A DNA stretch of 36,337 nucleotides from an uncultured Clostridium sp. (GCA_948473335.1 CAOKXF010000007.1:1-36337), one strand, 5' to 3'. Shown: positions 24,283-33,999, counted from the stretch's first letter. Program-made: numbers and translations. Notes: generated from the letters alone by a model not told the origin.

Positions 24283-24894
24283 CTATATTTTCTTATTTAC
24301 AACCTCCATAATTTTTTCTATTGTGATTGGTCCTGAACGTAAAATTTGTAGTTCATCTAGTGTACAATCTAGTATTGTACTTCCTTCTCCAAATGATACA
24401 GTACCTTCCATCATTCCATCTAACAATGGGCAAGATTTTTCTATTTCATCTAAATTATTTGATATTGATTCTCCACTTTGATTAGCACTTGTCATAAAAA
24501 TTGGACTTTCTATTTTTCGTATTAAATTTTCTAATGCCTTTGAAGTAGCCATTCTAACTGCAATAGTTGTTTCACCGTTGTTAACATAAGTAGGTAGTTC
24601 TAATTTCTTTTTTAAAATTAATGTAATTGGTCCAGGCATTAATTCATCAATTAATTTTTCAATTCTTGCATCTACAGTAGCAATACTTTTTATTTGTTCT
24701 TTATCTGCACACATAACAGGAAATAATTTAGTATTTGGTCTATTCTTAACAATTAATAAGTTATTATATGCTTTTTCTGAGTTCATACATGCACACAATC
24801 CATAAACTGTATCTGTTGGAACACTAATTACACCATCCATTTTAAGTATTTTTGCTAATTCATCTATTTCATTTTCTTTATATCTTTTTATCAT
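24283..24894 (-). CDS. L-threonylcarbamoyladenylate synthase (Sua5/YrdC/TsaC)
   Basis: Makes threonylcarbamoyl-AMP from threonine, bicarbonate and ATP, the first step of the t6A modification at position 37 of ANN-decoding tRNAs. The 203 residues form a single YrdC domain: GVISVPTDTVYGLCA, VKNRPNTKLFPVM, MPGPITLILK, TIAVRMA, PIFMTSANQSGE, and STILDCTLDELQILRSG. The C-terminal Sua5 domain is absent, so it is the short YrdC/TsaC type. ATG 24894 has GAGGAAAA upstream. Confidence 0.93.
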   Translation of the reverse strand: MIKRYKENEIDELAKILKMDGVISVPTDTVYGLCACMNSEKAYNNLLIVKNRPNTKLFPVMCADKEQIKSIATVDARIEKLIDELMPGPITLILKKKLELPTYVNNGETTIAVRMATSKALENLIRKIESPIFMTSANQSGESISNNLDEIEKSCPLLDGMMEGTVSFGEGSTILDCTLDELQILRSGPITIEKIMEVVNKKI

Positions 24895-25026
24895 CTATTT
24901 TCCTCTTTTCATTTCTCTATTATATTCTAATATTGCTAATATTTCAAGTGTTTTATTGTTTATGTCAATTTGTGTGGTACAATATAATTATAGGCATAGT
25001 TCAAATATCTTTAGGAGGGATTTTTT

Positions 25027-25225
<199 letters not shown>

Positions 25226-25311
25226 AATAAGAAGTTACAAAATTAATTATATAGTAAAAAAGAAAAAAAGGCAATAAAAAGCAAAATGTTTTATTTAGGA
25301 TGTTCACATTT

Positions 25312-26175
25312 TCAGAATTTACAGTACGATTTAAATTCCATACCATTCAAATAATTAAGAGAACCACTATCAGAAGAAAAAACGAATTTTAAAATATAGC
25401 TATGTAACATTTGGAATTTATAGCCAAACTTTTTATTAACATTAAAATTCCCATACTTGCCATCACCAATAATAGGAAAACCAATATGAGCTAAATGAGC
25501 TCTAATCTGATGAGTTTTACCAGTTTCAATTTGGACATCCAATAAAGAAGAATTATTGTCATAAGATGATAAAACAGAATAAGAAGTCACAATTTTAGAA
25601 TAACCAGTTTTAGGAGAATCAGAAATAAAAACTAACGACTGTCTTGAATCTTTAAAAAGATATGCAGTCAATTTAGCATTTTTTTCAGGAGGGATTCCAT
25701 ATACTAAAGCCAAATAATGTTTTTCTATTTCATGTTTTTTAAATTTATCAAGTAAAATATTCAAAGAATTCTCATTTTTAGCAAATAAAATTAGTCCAGT
25801 AGTATTCCTATCTAATCTATGACAAGGCATAGGTTTAAAAGGAGAGTCTGAATAAATTTTATGAACCTCATAAGTCAAACTATATTCACCAGTAACTTCA
25901 ATATTATTAGGTTTATCAATAACCAAAATATTAGCATCTTCAAAAACAATATTTAACTTAAAAGAAGGTTCTAAAATTTCATCAGAAATATATAATGAAA
26001 TATTATCATCAGTATGGACAATGACATCTGTATTAATACGTATATTATTTAATTTAATATCTTTTTTTCTCAAAGCTTTAAATATAGAATTAATAGAAAG
26101 TCTAGGAAAGCAACTCACTAAAAAAGAGGATAATTTTTTATTATTATAATTTTTATTAACAATCAAACTTTTCAT
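25312..26175 (-). CDS. RluA family 23S rRNA/tRNA pseudouridine synthase
   Basis: 287 residues from ATG 26175, with GGAG 6 bases upstream. An N-terminal S4-like RNA-binding segment (KKLSSFLVSCFPRLSINSIF) precedes the catalytic domain. That domain carries the RluA signature HRLDRNTTGLILFAK with catalytic Asp122, plus VIDKPNNIEV and GKTHQIRAHLAHIGFPIIGD. These enzymes isomerise uridine to pseudouridine at specific positions of 23S rRNA; which position cannot be told here. The family has several paralogues per Firmicute genome (RluD-like). It is divergent from the next M23 gene. Confidence 0.93.
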   Translation of the reverse strand: MKSLIVNKNYNNKKLSSFLVSCFPRLSINSIFKALRKKDIKLNNIRINTDVIVHTDDNISLYISDEILEPSFKLNIVFEDANILVIDKPNNIEVTGEYSLTYEVHKIYSDSPFKPMPCHRLDRNTTGLILFAKNENSLNILLDKFKKHEIEKHYLALVYGIPPEKNAKLTAYLFKDSRQSLVFISDSPKTGYSKIVTSYSVLSSYDNNSSLLDVQIETGKTHQIRAHLAHIGFPIIGDGKYGNFNVNKKFGYKFQMLHSYILKFVFSSDSGSLNYLNGMEFKSYCKF

Positions 26176-26377
26176 AATCAACTCCAAAAATAATGAATAA
26201 AATATAATGTAAGCGCTGTAAATAATATAACATGAATGTATAAAAAATAGAAATAAGAAAAAAAGCCAAAAAAGGAGGAAAAAAGAGTATAAAAGAGTAA
26301 AAAATGCATATAATAGTATAAATTTGGAATAAAAAAACCAAAAAAGGATAAAAACATTAGTATAAAAGATAAATAAC

Positions 26378-26406
26378 TTGCCAAAAAAGGAAAAATATGG
26401 TATAAT
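26378..26406 (+). promoter_or_regulatory. Sigma-A promoter of the M23 peptidase gene
   Basis: TTGCCA (26378-26383), 17 bases, TATAAT (26401-26406). Both hexamers are the same as in the spo0A promoter, but here without the palindrome. Confidence 0.7.
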
Positions 26407-26450
26407 AAACTATAGTTCACGAAAAAAATAGAAAAAAGGAGAGGATATAT

Positions 26451-27434
26451 ATTTTATTATTTAAAAAGCTAAAACACTATACAAAAGAAATTTTGAAAAC
26501 TTTTAGCATAATGGCAATAGGATTTGGTTTAATTATCGTGATAGTACTAATAAAATATAAACCAATGTATGAAATTAAAATATCTGACAACACATTAGGA
26601 TATGTAGATAATATAGAAGAATTTGAAGCAACGATTGAAGATGAACTTAAAAATATAAATGGAACAAATGCTGATTTTGTTACATTAAATGAAGAGCCAG
26701 AATATGAGTTGAAATTAGTAAGTAGAAATACAGAAACAGATGAAGAGGCAATATATGCCATGTTAAATGACAAAGCAACAGTAACATATAAATACTTTGC
26801 TGTAACATTAGAAAATCAAACAAGAGCATATGTAAGTACATTAGATCAAGCGATAAAAGTAGTAGAAGATATTAAAGCTCAATATGCAGATGATGTAAGA
26901 ATGAACTTGCAAATAGTGGAAGAATATACACAAAATAATGAAACAATAGATGTGGCATCAGTAGAATTAGCAGAGACAGCTATAGGCGACGGAGTAGAAG
27001 TTATAAGAGAAGAAAATAAATATATAAAAGTAAATGGTGTAAAGATAGAATCAATGCCATTAAATCCAAATACAAGAATTATTATATCATCAAGATATGG
27101 AGAAGTAAGTAGAATAAGAAGTTCTGCACATAAAGGATTGGACTTAGCATGTAAAATAGGGACAGATATAAAAACAATAGCAAAAGGAACAGTAGTATTT
27201 GCACAAGACAGTGGAGCATTAGGAAATTTGGTAAAAGTTGACCATGGAAATGGAGTTCAGACATGGTATGCACATTGTAGTAAAATATATGCATCAGTAG
27301 GTCAAGAAGTAGAGGCAGGGGATGTTATTGCAGCAGTAGGTTCAACAGGAAATTCAACAGGACCACATTTACATTTAGAAATAAGAGTAAATGGTAATGC
27401 AATTAATCCACAATTATATATTTATAATAAATAA
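26451..27434 (+). CDS. Membrane-anchored M23 family peptidase, probable ATT start
   Basis: The strong SD AAAGGAGAGG (26435-26444) is followed after 6 bases by an in-frame ATT at 26451. This start gives 327 residues, with a basic cytoplasmic stretch (FKKLKHYTKEILK) before the membrane helix (IMAIGFGLIIVIVLI). The first conventional start, TTG 26493, has no SD and would remove that stretch. After about 150 residues of extracytoplasmic sequence comes an M23 domain with all active residues: His227 and Asp231 (HKGLD), His275 (YAHC) and HLH at 306-308. It is a wall endopeptidase, or a regulator of one, in growth, division or sporulation. It resembles the spoIVFA-like protein in its domain order, but has no spoIVFB next to it. 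Confidence 0.85.
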   Translation: MLLFKKLKHYTKEILKTFSIMAIGFGLIIVIVLIKYKPMYEIKISDNTLGYVDNIEEFEATIEDELKNINGTNADFVTLNEEPEYELKLVSRNTETDEEAIYAMLNDKATVTYKYFAVTLENQTRAYVSTLDQAIKVVEDIKAQYADDVRMNLQIVEEYTQNNETIDVASVELAETAIGDGVEVIREENKYIKVNGVKIESMPLNPNTRIIISSRYGEVSRIRSSAHKGLDLACKIGTDIKTIAKGTVVFAQDSGALGNLVKVDHGNGVQTWYAHCSKIYASVGQEVEAGDVIAAVGSTGNSTGPHLHLEIRVNGNAINPQLYIYNK

Positions 27435-27461
27435 AAAAACAAAAATAATAAGAATAAACGG

Positions 27462-27497
27462 AAAAATCACTAATAAATATTAATAGGTGATTTTTTT
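27462..27497 (+). terminator. Rho-independent terminator after the M23 gene
   Basis: AAAAATCAC (27462-27470) pairs with GTGATTTTT (27487-27495) and is followed by TT; the loop contains a TAAT/ATTA pair. Confidence 0.75.
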
Positions 27498-27572
27498 GTT
27501 TTTGCAAATAAAAAGAATAAAATGATATTAATAAATACTTTTCCGTTAAATGAAATATTTTAGTATGATTTA

Positions 27573-27601
27573 TTTACAAACAAAAAATTTAGTTATATAA
27601 T
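27573..27601 (+). promoter_or_regulatory. Sigma-A promoter of the murE-mraY-ftsW-murG operon
   Basis: TTTACA (27573-27578), 17 bases, TATAAT (27596-27601). It shows that the second half of the wall cluster has its own start. Confidence 0.7.
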
Positions 27602-27612
27602 GTATGCGGTAA

Positions 27613-27663
27613 AGTAGCATTTAAATAAATACTACTAAATAATTCTAATAAAGTATTAGAATT
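27613..27663 (+). other. Two hairpins in the murE leader
   Basis: AGTAG/CTACT (27613-27617 and 27631-27635) is followed by the perfect AATTCTAATA/TATTAGAATT (27641-27650 and 27654-27663, 3-base loop), ending about 10 bases before the SD. They may affect translation or stability of the transcript. No known riboswitch class is recognised. Confidence 0.4.
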
Positions 27664-27687
27664 AACCTTGAAAGGAAGGGTAAAAAT

Positions 27688-29214
27688 ATGGAATTAAAAA
27701 AATTATTAGTAGGGCTAGAAGGCTTAAAAGTAAAAGGAGATTTAGAAATAAAAGTAACAGGTATAGAAAGTGACTCGAAAAAAATAAAAAACGGAAATAT
27801 GTTTATAGCAATAAAGGGATATATAACAGATGGACATATTTATATAGAAGAGGCAATAGAATCAGGAGCAACAGCAGTAATGGTAGAAGAAGGATGCGAT
27901 ACAAAAATATTAAAAAGTATAAAAGATGAAATAACAATAGTAATGGTTCCAGATACAAGAAAGGCAGTAGCACAAGTAAGTGTAAATTACTATAAGCATC
28001 CATCATCAAAATTCAAATTAATAGGAGTAACAGGAACAAAGGGAAAAACGACAACAACATTTATGATAAAAAATATATTAGAAAAGGCAGGAAAAAAAGT
28101 AGGACTAATTGGAACAATTGCAACATATATAAATGGAAAAAAGATATCAGATAATGATAGAACAACACCAGAGAGTATAGATTTACAAAGAACTTTTGCA
28201 GAAATGGTAAAAGAAGAAGTAGAATATGTAGTAATGGAAGTATCATCACAAAGTTTAAAATTACATAGAGTTGATGAATCAGAGTTTGACATTGTAGTAT
28301 TTACAAATTTATCTGAAGACCATATTAGTGAAAAAGAACATCCAGATATAAAAGATTATTTCTATTCTAAAATGGAATTATTTAAAATATGTTCAAACGG
28401 AGTAACAAATGCAGATGACTTATATGGTGCCAAAATACAAAGAATGTTTCCAAATAATCAAATAATGACATATGGAATAGATAACTTCAGTGATTTAATG
28501 GCAAGAGATATAACAGTAACTAGTTCATACGCAGATTTTAAAGTAAAATTAAATGGAAAGAATGAGAGAGTAAAAGTAGGAATTCCAGGAAGATTTAGCA
28601 TATATAATGCATTATCAGCAATTGCAGTAGTACAAAGATATGGAATAGATACAGAAACAATAAAAACAGCATTATTAGAAGTAAGAGTACCAGGAAGGTC
28701 AGAGATAGTAGACAACAAAAATGAATTACCAATAATGATAGATTATGCACATTCTCCAGAAAGTTTAGAAAACATATTACAAGCAGTAAAAAATTATGTA
28801 AGAGGAAAAGTAATATGTGTATTTGGATGTGGTGGAGACAGGGATAAAAGAAAGAGACCTATAATGGGAGAAATATCAGGAAGGATAGCAGATTTTACAA
28901 TTATAACAACAGATAATCAAAGATCGGAAAATCCTGAAGATATAATATCTGAAATAGAAGAAGGAATAAAAAAGACAAAGGGAAATTATAAAACAATAGT
29001 TGATAGAAAAGAAGCAATAAAAGAAGCAATAAAAATGGCTAGTAAGAGTGATATGATAATATTAGCAGGTAAAGGACACGAAACAGAACAAGAAGTAAAT
29101 GGAAAAAAATATCCATTTGATGAAAGAATTATAGTAAAAGAAATAATAGATGAATTAGAAGATGAAGCAAAGAAAAAACCAAACAAAAAAAGTAATGGAA
29201 TAAAAAAAGACTAA
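27688..29214 (+). CDS. murE: UDP-MurNAc-tripeptide synthetase MurE
   Basis: Adds the third stem-peptide residue to UDP-MurNAc-L-Ala-D-Glu using ATP, in the cytoplasm. 508 residues; SD AAGGAAGG. The Mur ligase domains are in order: an N-terminal UDP-binding part (GIESDSKKIKNGNMFIAIKG), the ATP loop GVTGTKGKTTTT, the central domain with SSQSLKLHRV, then the C-terminal domain with DYAHSPESLENIL and GCGGDRDKRKRPIMG. The amino-acid selecting motif reads TTDNQRSENPEDI, close to the DNPR motif of meso-diaminopimelate enzymes but with Gln in place of Pro. Meso-Dap is therefore likely but not certain. The Lys-rich C-terminal tail is longer than usual. Confidence 0.95.
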   Translation: MELKKLLVGLEGLKVKGDLEIKVTGIESDSKKIKNGNMFIAIKGYITDGHIYIEEAIESGATAVMVEEGCDTKILKSIKDEITIVMVPDTRKAVAQVSVNYYKHPSSKFKLIGVTGTKGKTTTTFMIKNILEKAGKKVGLIGTIATYINGKKISDNDRTTPESIDLQRTFAEMVKEEVEYVVMEVSSQSLKLHRVDESEFDIVVFTNLSEDHISEKEHPDIKDYFYSKMELFKICSNGVTNADDLYGAKIQRMFPNNQIMTYGIDNFSDLMARDITVTSSYADFKVKLNGKNERVKVGIPGRFSIYNALSAIAVVQRYGIDTETIKTALLEVRVPGRSEIVDNKNELPIMIDYAHSPESLENILQAVKNYVRGKVICVFGCGGDRDKRKRPIMGEISGRIADFTIITTDNQRSENPEDIISEIEEGIKKTKGNYKTIVDRKEAIKEAIKMASKSDMIILAGKGHETEQEVNGKKYPFDERIIVKEIIDELEDEAKKKPNKKSNGIKKD

Positions 29215-29270
29215 TGGTAGAAATAAAAAATAAACAAAAGTAAAAAAGAAGATAAAGGGGAGGAAATAAG

Positions 29271-30251
29271 GTGGATTTTCAAACAAAGATATTATTATTA
29301 ACATTTGCAATAACAATAGTAATCGCAATAATAATAATACCAATATTAAGAAGATTAAAAGTAGGACAGATGGAAAGAGAAGATGGACCAGAATCACACC
29401 TAAAAAAGCAAGGAACACCTACAATGGGTGGAATAATAATGATGATAGCAATTGCAATAGTATCAATAGGAGCATATTTATATTATATAAGAAAAGGAGA
29501 AATAGAAACCGCAAAAAATTTAGTACCAATAGTTTTACTAACAATGGGATTTGGAATAGTAGGATTTGTAGATGATTTTATAAAATTAATATTGAAAAAT
29601 ACTAAAGGATTAAAGCCAAGTTTTAAAATGTTAGGATTGTTATTTATTTCAGTAGCATATGTGTTATACTTAACAAAAGGAATAGGTATGTCTACAGAAA
29701 CATATATTCCAATATTGAAACAGTATGTGGGAATACCAATATATGCATATATACCATTTGCAGTATTGGTATTATTGGCAACAACCAATGCAGTAAATTT
29801 AACAGATGGAATAGATGGGTTATCATCTAGTGTATGTACAATAATAATAACGTGTTTAGCTATAATAGCAACAATATTAGGAATAAAAGAAATTGTAATA
29901 GTTTGTTCTATTGCGATAGGAGCAGTATTAGGATTTTTAATGTTTAATCTTCATCCGGCAAAAGTATTTATGGGTGATACAGGTTCTTTATTTCTTGGAG
30001 GACTAATTTCAGGTGTTGCATTATATCTTAAAATGCCATTATTATTATTATTGATAGCATTAGTACCAGTAATAGAAACAATTTCAGTAATTCTTCAAGT
30101 AATGCATTTCAAGAGAACAGGGAATAGGCTATTTAAAATGGCACCAATTCATCATCATTTTGAATTATCAGGTTGGAAAGAAAATAAAGTAGTTGTAATA
30201 TTTAGTCTAGTTACATTAATACTATGTGTAATTAGTTTGCAAATTATATAA
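29271..30251 (+). CDS. mraY: Phospho-N-acetylmuramoyl-pentapeptide transferase MraY
   Basis: Integral membrane enzyme that moves phospho-MurNAc-pentapeptide to undecaprenyl phosphate, giving lipid I. 326 residues from GTG 29271, 7 bases after GGGGAGG. About ten membrane helices are present with the cytoplasmic signature loops SHLKKQGTPTMGG, VGFVDDFIKL, NAVNLTDGIDGLSS, VFMGDTGSLFLGG and PIHHHFELSGW, which contain the magnesium-binding aspartates and the substrate-binding histidines. In typical clusters murF lies before it and murD after it; both are missing here. A hairpin lies between it and ftsW. Confidence 0.97.
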   Translation: MDFQTKILLLTFAITIVIAIIIIPILRRLKVGQMEREDGPESHLKKQGTPTMGGIIMMIAIAIVSIGAYLYYIRKGEIETAKNLVPIVLLTMGFGIVGFVDDFIKLILKNTKGLKPSFKMLGLLFISVAYVLYLTKGIGMSTETYIPILKQYVGIPIYAYIPFAVLVLLATTNAVNLTDGIDGLSSSVCTIIITCLAIIATILGIKEIVIVCSIAIGAVLGFLMFNLHPAKVFMGDTGSLFLGGLISGVALYLKMPLLLLLIALVPVIETISVILQVMHFKRTGNRLFKMAPIHHHFELSGWKENKVVVIFSLVTLILCVISLQII

Positions 30252-30276
30252 TATACTTATAATAAACAAATTTAGC

Positions 30277-30305
30277 TTAGAAAATTGACTGAAGCAATTT
30301 TCTAA
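30277..30305 (+). other. Intercistronic hairpin between mraY and ftsW
   Basis: TTAGAAAATTG (30277-30287) is perfectly complementary to CAATTTTCTAA (30295-30305) around a 7-base loop. No T-run follows. It could weaken read-through or protect the upstream message. Confidence 0.45.
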
Positions 30306-30331
30306 CTTTAAATATATGGAAAGGAATCAAA

Positions 30332-31471
30332 ATGGCAAGTAAAAAGACAAATTCTTCAAAATTCTCATGGTTTCTGAATAATCCAGTAGATTTTACATTA
30401 GTAATTATAGTTTTGATATTGTTATGCTTAGGATTAATAATGGTATTATCTGCAAGTTCACCAAAATCATTATCAGAATATGGAACAAGTTACCAGTTTT
30501 TTGTAAAGCAATTAATATTTGCAATTCTAGGACTTATTGCAATGGCAATGATATCAAAAATAGATTATAGATTTTATAAAAAGTTTTACAAACTAGCTTG
30601 GATAGTATCAATAATACTACTAGCACTTGTATTAGTAATAGGAAAAGAAGTAAATAATGCAAAAAGATGGATAGAAGTAGCAAATGGTGCTCTTTCTGTT
30701 CAACCATCAGAATTGGTAAAATTCTTAATGATAGTATTTTATGCAGGAATGCTTACTAAGAATAGAGACGAACTAGGAAATTTTTGGACGGGGTTAGTAA
30801 AACACATATGTATGTTGGCACCAATAATAGTATTATTAATGTTAGAACCACATTTTAGTGCATCAATCGTAATAGTTGGAATTTGCTGTATAATGATGAT
30901 TATGGCAGGATGTAAATTGTGGCAATTTTTAGCAAGTGGACTCTCAATAGGAATACCACTGATAATAGTTTTAATAAAAGCAGCACCATATAGATTACAG
31001 AGAGTTGTAACATTTATGAATCCATGGCAAGACCCAACAGACACAGGTTGGCAAGTTATACAAAGTTTATATGCAATAGGATCAGGAGGACTTTTTGGAA
31101 CAGGATTAGGAGAAGGTAAACAGAAATATTTGTATTTACCAGAACCACAAAACGATTTTATATTTTCAGTATTAGCAGAAGAACTAGGGTTTATAGGATG
31201 TGTAGTTGTTATTGCATTATTTATTCTATTAATATGGAGAGGAATATTAATAGCAATGAAGGCACCAGATATGTTTGGAAGCTTAGTTGCAATAGGTATT
31301 ACAGCATTAATAGGAATACAAGTAATAATAAACATAGCTGTAGTAACATCATCAATGCCAGCAACAGGAATGCCATTACCATTTTTTAGCTCTGGAGGAA
31401 CAGCACTGTTTATACTATTATGCGAGATGGGAGTACTACTCAACATATCACGAGCAAGTTTAAAAAACTAG
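30332..31471 (+). CDS. ftsW: FtsW/SpoVE-type peptidoglycan glycosyltransferase (SEDS family)
   Basis: 379 residues from ATG 30332 behind GAAAGGAA. A polytopic membrane protein with the SEDS hallmarks: LIMVLSASSP early, QPSELVKFLMIVFYAG, DPTDTGWQVIQSLYAIGSGG, GLGEGKQKYLYLPEPQNDFI and, near the end, MPATGMPLPFFSSGGTAL. SEDS proteins polymerise lipid II together with a class B penicillin-binding protein. Between mraY and murG it is the division (FtsW) or sporulation (SpoVE) member rather than RodA. Its partner penicillin-binding protein is not in the window. Confidence 0.92.
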   Translation: MASKKTNSSKFSWFLNNPVDFTLVIIVLILLCLGLIMVLSASSPKSLSEYGTSYQFFVKQLIFAILGLIAMAMISKIDYRFYKKFYKLAWIVSIILLALVLVIGKEVNNAKRWIEVANGALSVQPSELVKFLMIVFYAGMLTKNRDELGNFWTGLVKHICMLAPIIVLLMLEPHFSASIVIVGICCIMMIMAGCKLWQFLASGLSIGIPLIIVLIKAAPYRLQRVVTFMNPWQDPTDTGWQVIQSLYAIGSGGLFGTGLGEGKQKYLYLPEPQNDFIFSVLAEELGFIGCVVVIALFILLIWRGILIAMKAPDMFGSLVAIGITALIGIQVIINIAVVTSSMPATGMPLPFFSSGGTALFILLCEMGVLLNISRASLKN

Positions 31472-31519
31472 TTTATACATATTAAATATTAAAATAATCA
31501 AGAGGAGTTTGATATTATA

Positions 31520-32645
31520 ATGAAAGTAATAGTTGCAGCGGCAGGGACTGCAGGACATATAAATCCAGGATTTGCAATAGCAAATAAAATAAAAGAAGAA
31601 AATCCAGATTCAGAAATTATTTTTATTGGGACAAATAGAGGACTAGAGAATGATTTAGTTCCAAAGGCAGGTTATGAATTGAAAAAAATAGAAGTATATG
31701 GACTAAAAAAGGAAATATCAATACAAAATTTAAAACATTTATATAAAACAGTTAGAAGTATAGGAGAAGCAAAAAAAATAATAAAGGAATTTAGACCAGA
31801 TATAGTAATACGGTACAGGTGGATATATATGTGGACCAGTAGTAATAGCAGCAAAAAAATATAAAATTCCAATTTTATTACATGAAAGTAATGCTTTCCC
31901 AGGGAAAGCAGTAAAAATGCTTGCAAAAAAAGCAAATACAATACTAATTTCATTTAAAGATGCAAAAAGTAGAATAGAAAATGCAAAAAGAATAGTATAT
32001 ACAGGGACTCCAGTAAAAATAACAAAAAGGGAATATGGTATAAATGAGAAAAGTAAAATAATAAATAGTTTAGGCTTAAACGCCAGCAAGCCAATAGTTT
32101 TAGTATTTGGGGGAAGTCAGGGAGCACAAAAGATAAATGAGGCTATAATAGGAATACTAGAAGATAGATTAAATAAAAAATACCAAATAATGTGGGCAAC
32201 AGGTCCAAAACAATATGATATAATCAAGAACGAATTAAATTGTAAAAAGATAGATATAGAAAAAGTTGAAAATGCAAAAATAGTGCCATATATATATAAT
32301 ATGGAAGAAGTAATGAATATCTCAAATATAATAGTTGCAAGAAGTGGTGCAATGACAATTTCGGAGATTTCAAATTTAGGTAAACCATCAATATTAATTC
32401 CATTACCAAATGTTAGTCAAGATCATCAATTATACAATGCCAAAGTATTAGAAAAAATTGATGCAGCAAAGATTATTTTAAATAATGAACTTACAAAAGA
32501 AAATTTAAATACAGCAATAGAAGAAATTATTCTTGATAGAAATAAAATGGAACAAATGAGTAAAAATGCATTAAAAGAGGCAACATATAATGTAGAAGAT
32601 AAAATTTATGAGGAAATTAAAAGACTAATAAAAGATAAAATATAA
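31520..32645 (+). CDS. murG: MurG glycosyltransferase, frame broken by one extra base
   Basis: Adds GlcNAc to lipid I to give lipid II at the inner face of the membrane. The SD AGAGGAG leads to ATG 31520. The first frame encodes IVAAAGTAGHINPGFAIANK and runs to DIVI (residue 97), then changes to nonsense and stops at 31864. Skipping the single C at 31811 restores GTGGYICGPVVIAAKKYK, ILLHESNAFPGKAVKML, then in the second frame VFGGSQGAQKINEAI, MWATGPKQYD, IVARSGAMTISEIS and PLPNVSQDHQLYNAK, all conserved in MurG and together of normal length (about 375 residues). Because murG is essential, a sequencing or assembly error is the most likely cause; a real mutation or recoding are alternatives. 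Confidence 0.88.
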
Positions 32646-32705
32646 TTTAGGAGAATTCCTAATATATATTTCAAGTAATTGTCCCAGTAGAGGAAGGAAG
32701 TAGAA

Positions 32706-33854
32706 ATGGATACAAAACAAATAGTAATATTATCAATTTATACAATTTTAATAATATTAATAACAGTACTAATTTATAAAATTATAAAAAGGCCAAAAAA
32801 TAAATTAATTGAAAGTGCAGAGAAAAAGACAGCAGAAGAGTTGGACTTGAACAATAGAATATTTTTGCATATGACAGATGGAATTATTGCATTTGATATG
32901 CAAGGAAAAATGATACTAATAAATCCAGCAGCAAAAAAATTGTTAAGTATATCTCCAGAAGATACAACCTTTTCAGATGTATTTGGAAAGTTTGGACTAG
33001 ATGAAATAAACATGGAGAAAATAATATATCTAGAAAATTGGACATCAACAGAACAAAGAATAGAAGTTGATGATAAATATGTAAATGCATTTTTTGCACC
33101 ATTCAAAAATGAAAAAGAAAGACCATCAGGAGTATTGACAGTATTGCAAGATATAACTGAACATGTAAAACTAGATAATATGAGAAAAGAATTTATAGCA
33201 GATGTATCACATGAGTTAAAAACGCCAATTACTTCAATAATGGGATATGCAGATACTCTTTTAGAAGGAAATTATGATAAAGAAGTAAGAGATAAATTTT
33301 TAAATGTAATAGCATCAGAAGCAAGGAGAATGGCAAAATTAGTTACAGATTTGTTGACTTTATCAAGATATGATAGCAACAAAAATCATATGAATAAAGA
33401 ACAATTCGATTTAGGCGAACTTGTGAAGAAATGTCAGGACAAGCTAGCAATAGAAATAAAAAAGAAAAGCCATGATGTTAGATGTTTTGTAACAGCAGAC
33501 GTGCCTCCTGTATTTGCAGATAAAGGAGATATTGAAAGAATTATCTTAAATATTTTATCAAACAGCATCAAATATACTAAGGATAATGGGACAATAAGTA
33601 TATATGTTGGGTTTGTATATAATGATGCATATATTAAAATATTGGATAATGGTATAGGAATACCAGAAGATGACCTAGGCAGAATATTTGAGAGATTTTA
33701 TAGAGTAGATAAAGCTAGAACTAGAGAGATGGGTGGAACTGGATTAGGGTTATCTATTGCTAAAGATTTACTAGATAAAAATGGTGGAAGTATTGATATA
33801 AAAAGTATTGTTGGTGAGGGTACAGAAGTAGTTATAAAAATACCAACAAAATAA
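32706..33854 (+). CDS. PhoR/WalK-like sensor histidine kinase
   Basis: 382 residues from ATG 32706 behind GAGGAAGG. One N-terminal membrane helix (about 6-26) leads straight to a PAS domain (about 50-150: MTDGIIAFDMQGKMILINPA). Then come the dimerisation domain with phospho-acceptor His169 in DVSHELKTPITSIMGYADTL, and the ATP-binding domain with N box NILSNSIKYTKDNG, DNGIGIPEDD, FERFYRVDKAR and GGTGLGLSIAKDLL. No external sensing domain exists, so it probably senses a cytoplasmic or membrane signal. The response regulator gene follows after about 145 bases with its own promoter; in most Firmicutes the regulator comes first. Confidence 0.92.
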   Translation: MDTKQIVILSIYTILIILITVLIYKIIKRPKNKLIESAEKKTAEELDLNNRIFLHMTDGIIAFDMQGKMILINPAAKKLLSISPEDTTFSDVFGKFGLDEINMEKIIYLENWTSTEQRIEVDDKYVNAFFAPFKNEKERPSGVLTVLQDITEHVKLDNMRKEFIADVSHELKTPITSIMGYADTLLEGNYDKEVRDKFLNVIASEARRMAKLVTDLLTLSRYDSNKNHMNKEQFDLGELVKKCQDKLAIEIKKKSHDVRCFVTADVPPVFADKGDIERIILNILSNSIKYTKDNGTISIYVGFVYNDAYIKILDNGIGIPEDDLGRIFERFYRVDKARTREMGGTGLGLSIAKDLLDKNGGSIDIKSIVGEGTEVVIKIPTK

Positions 33855-33870
33855 GTTTTGCAAAAAAATA

Positions 33871-33899
33871 TTGATATTTCTCAGTAAATGTAGTACAAT
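33871..33899 (+). promoter_or_regulatory. Sigma-A-like promoter of the response regulator gene
   Basis: TTGATA (33871-33876), 17 bases, TACAAT (33894-33899), located between the kinase and regulator genes. The regulator can therefore be transcribed without the kinase. Confidence 0.6.
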
Positions 33900-33999
33900 A
33901 TAACCAATTCATGAAAAGAAAAATATAATACAATAAAAGAAAATAGAAGAAATATAAATAAATTTTATTAGCAAAAAAGAAGATAAAATGGAGGTAAAC

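Noticed and set aside
30739..31446. 235-codon minus-strand frame inside ftsW
   Set aside because: It lies antisense to a strongly conserved SEDS gene and matches nothing I know; it is a shadow frame.
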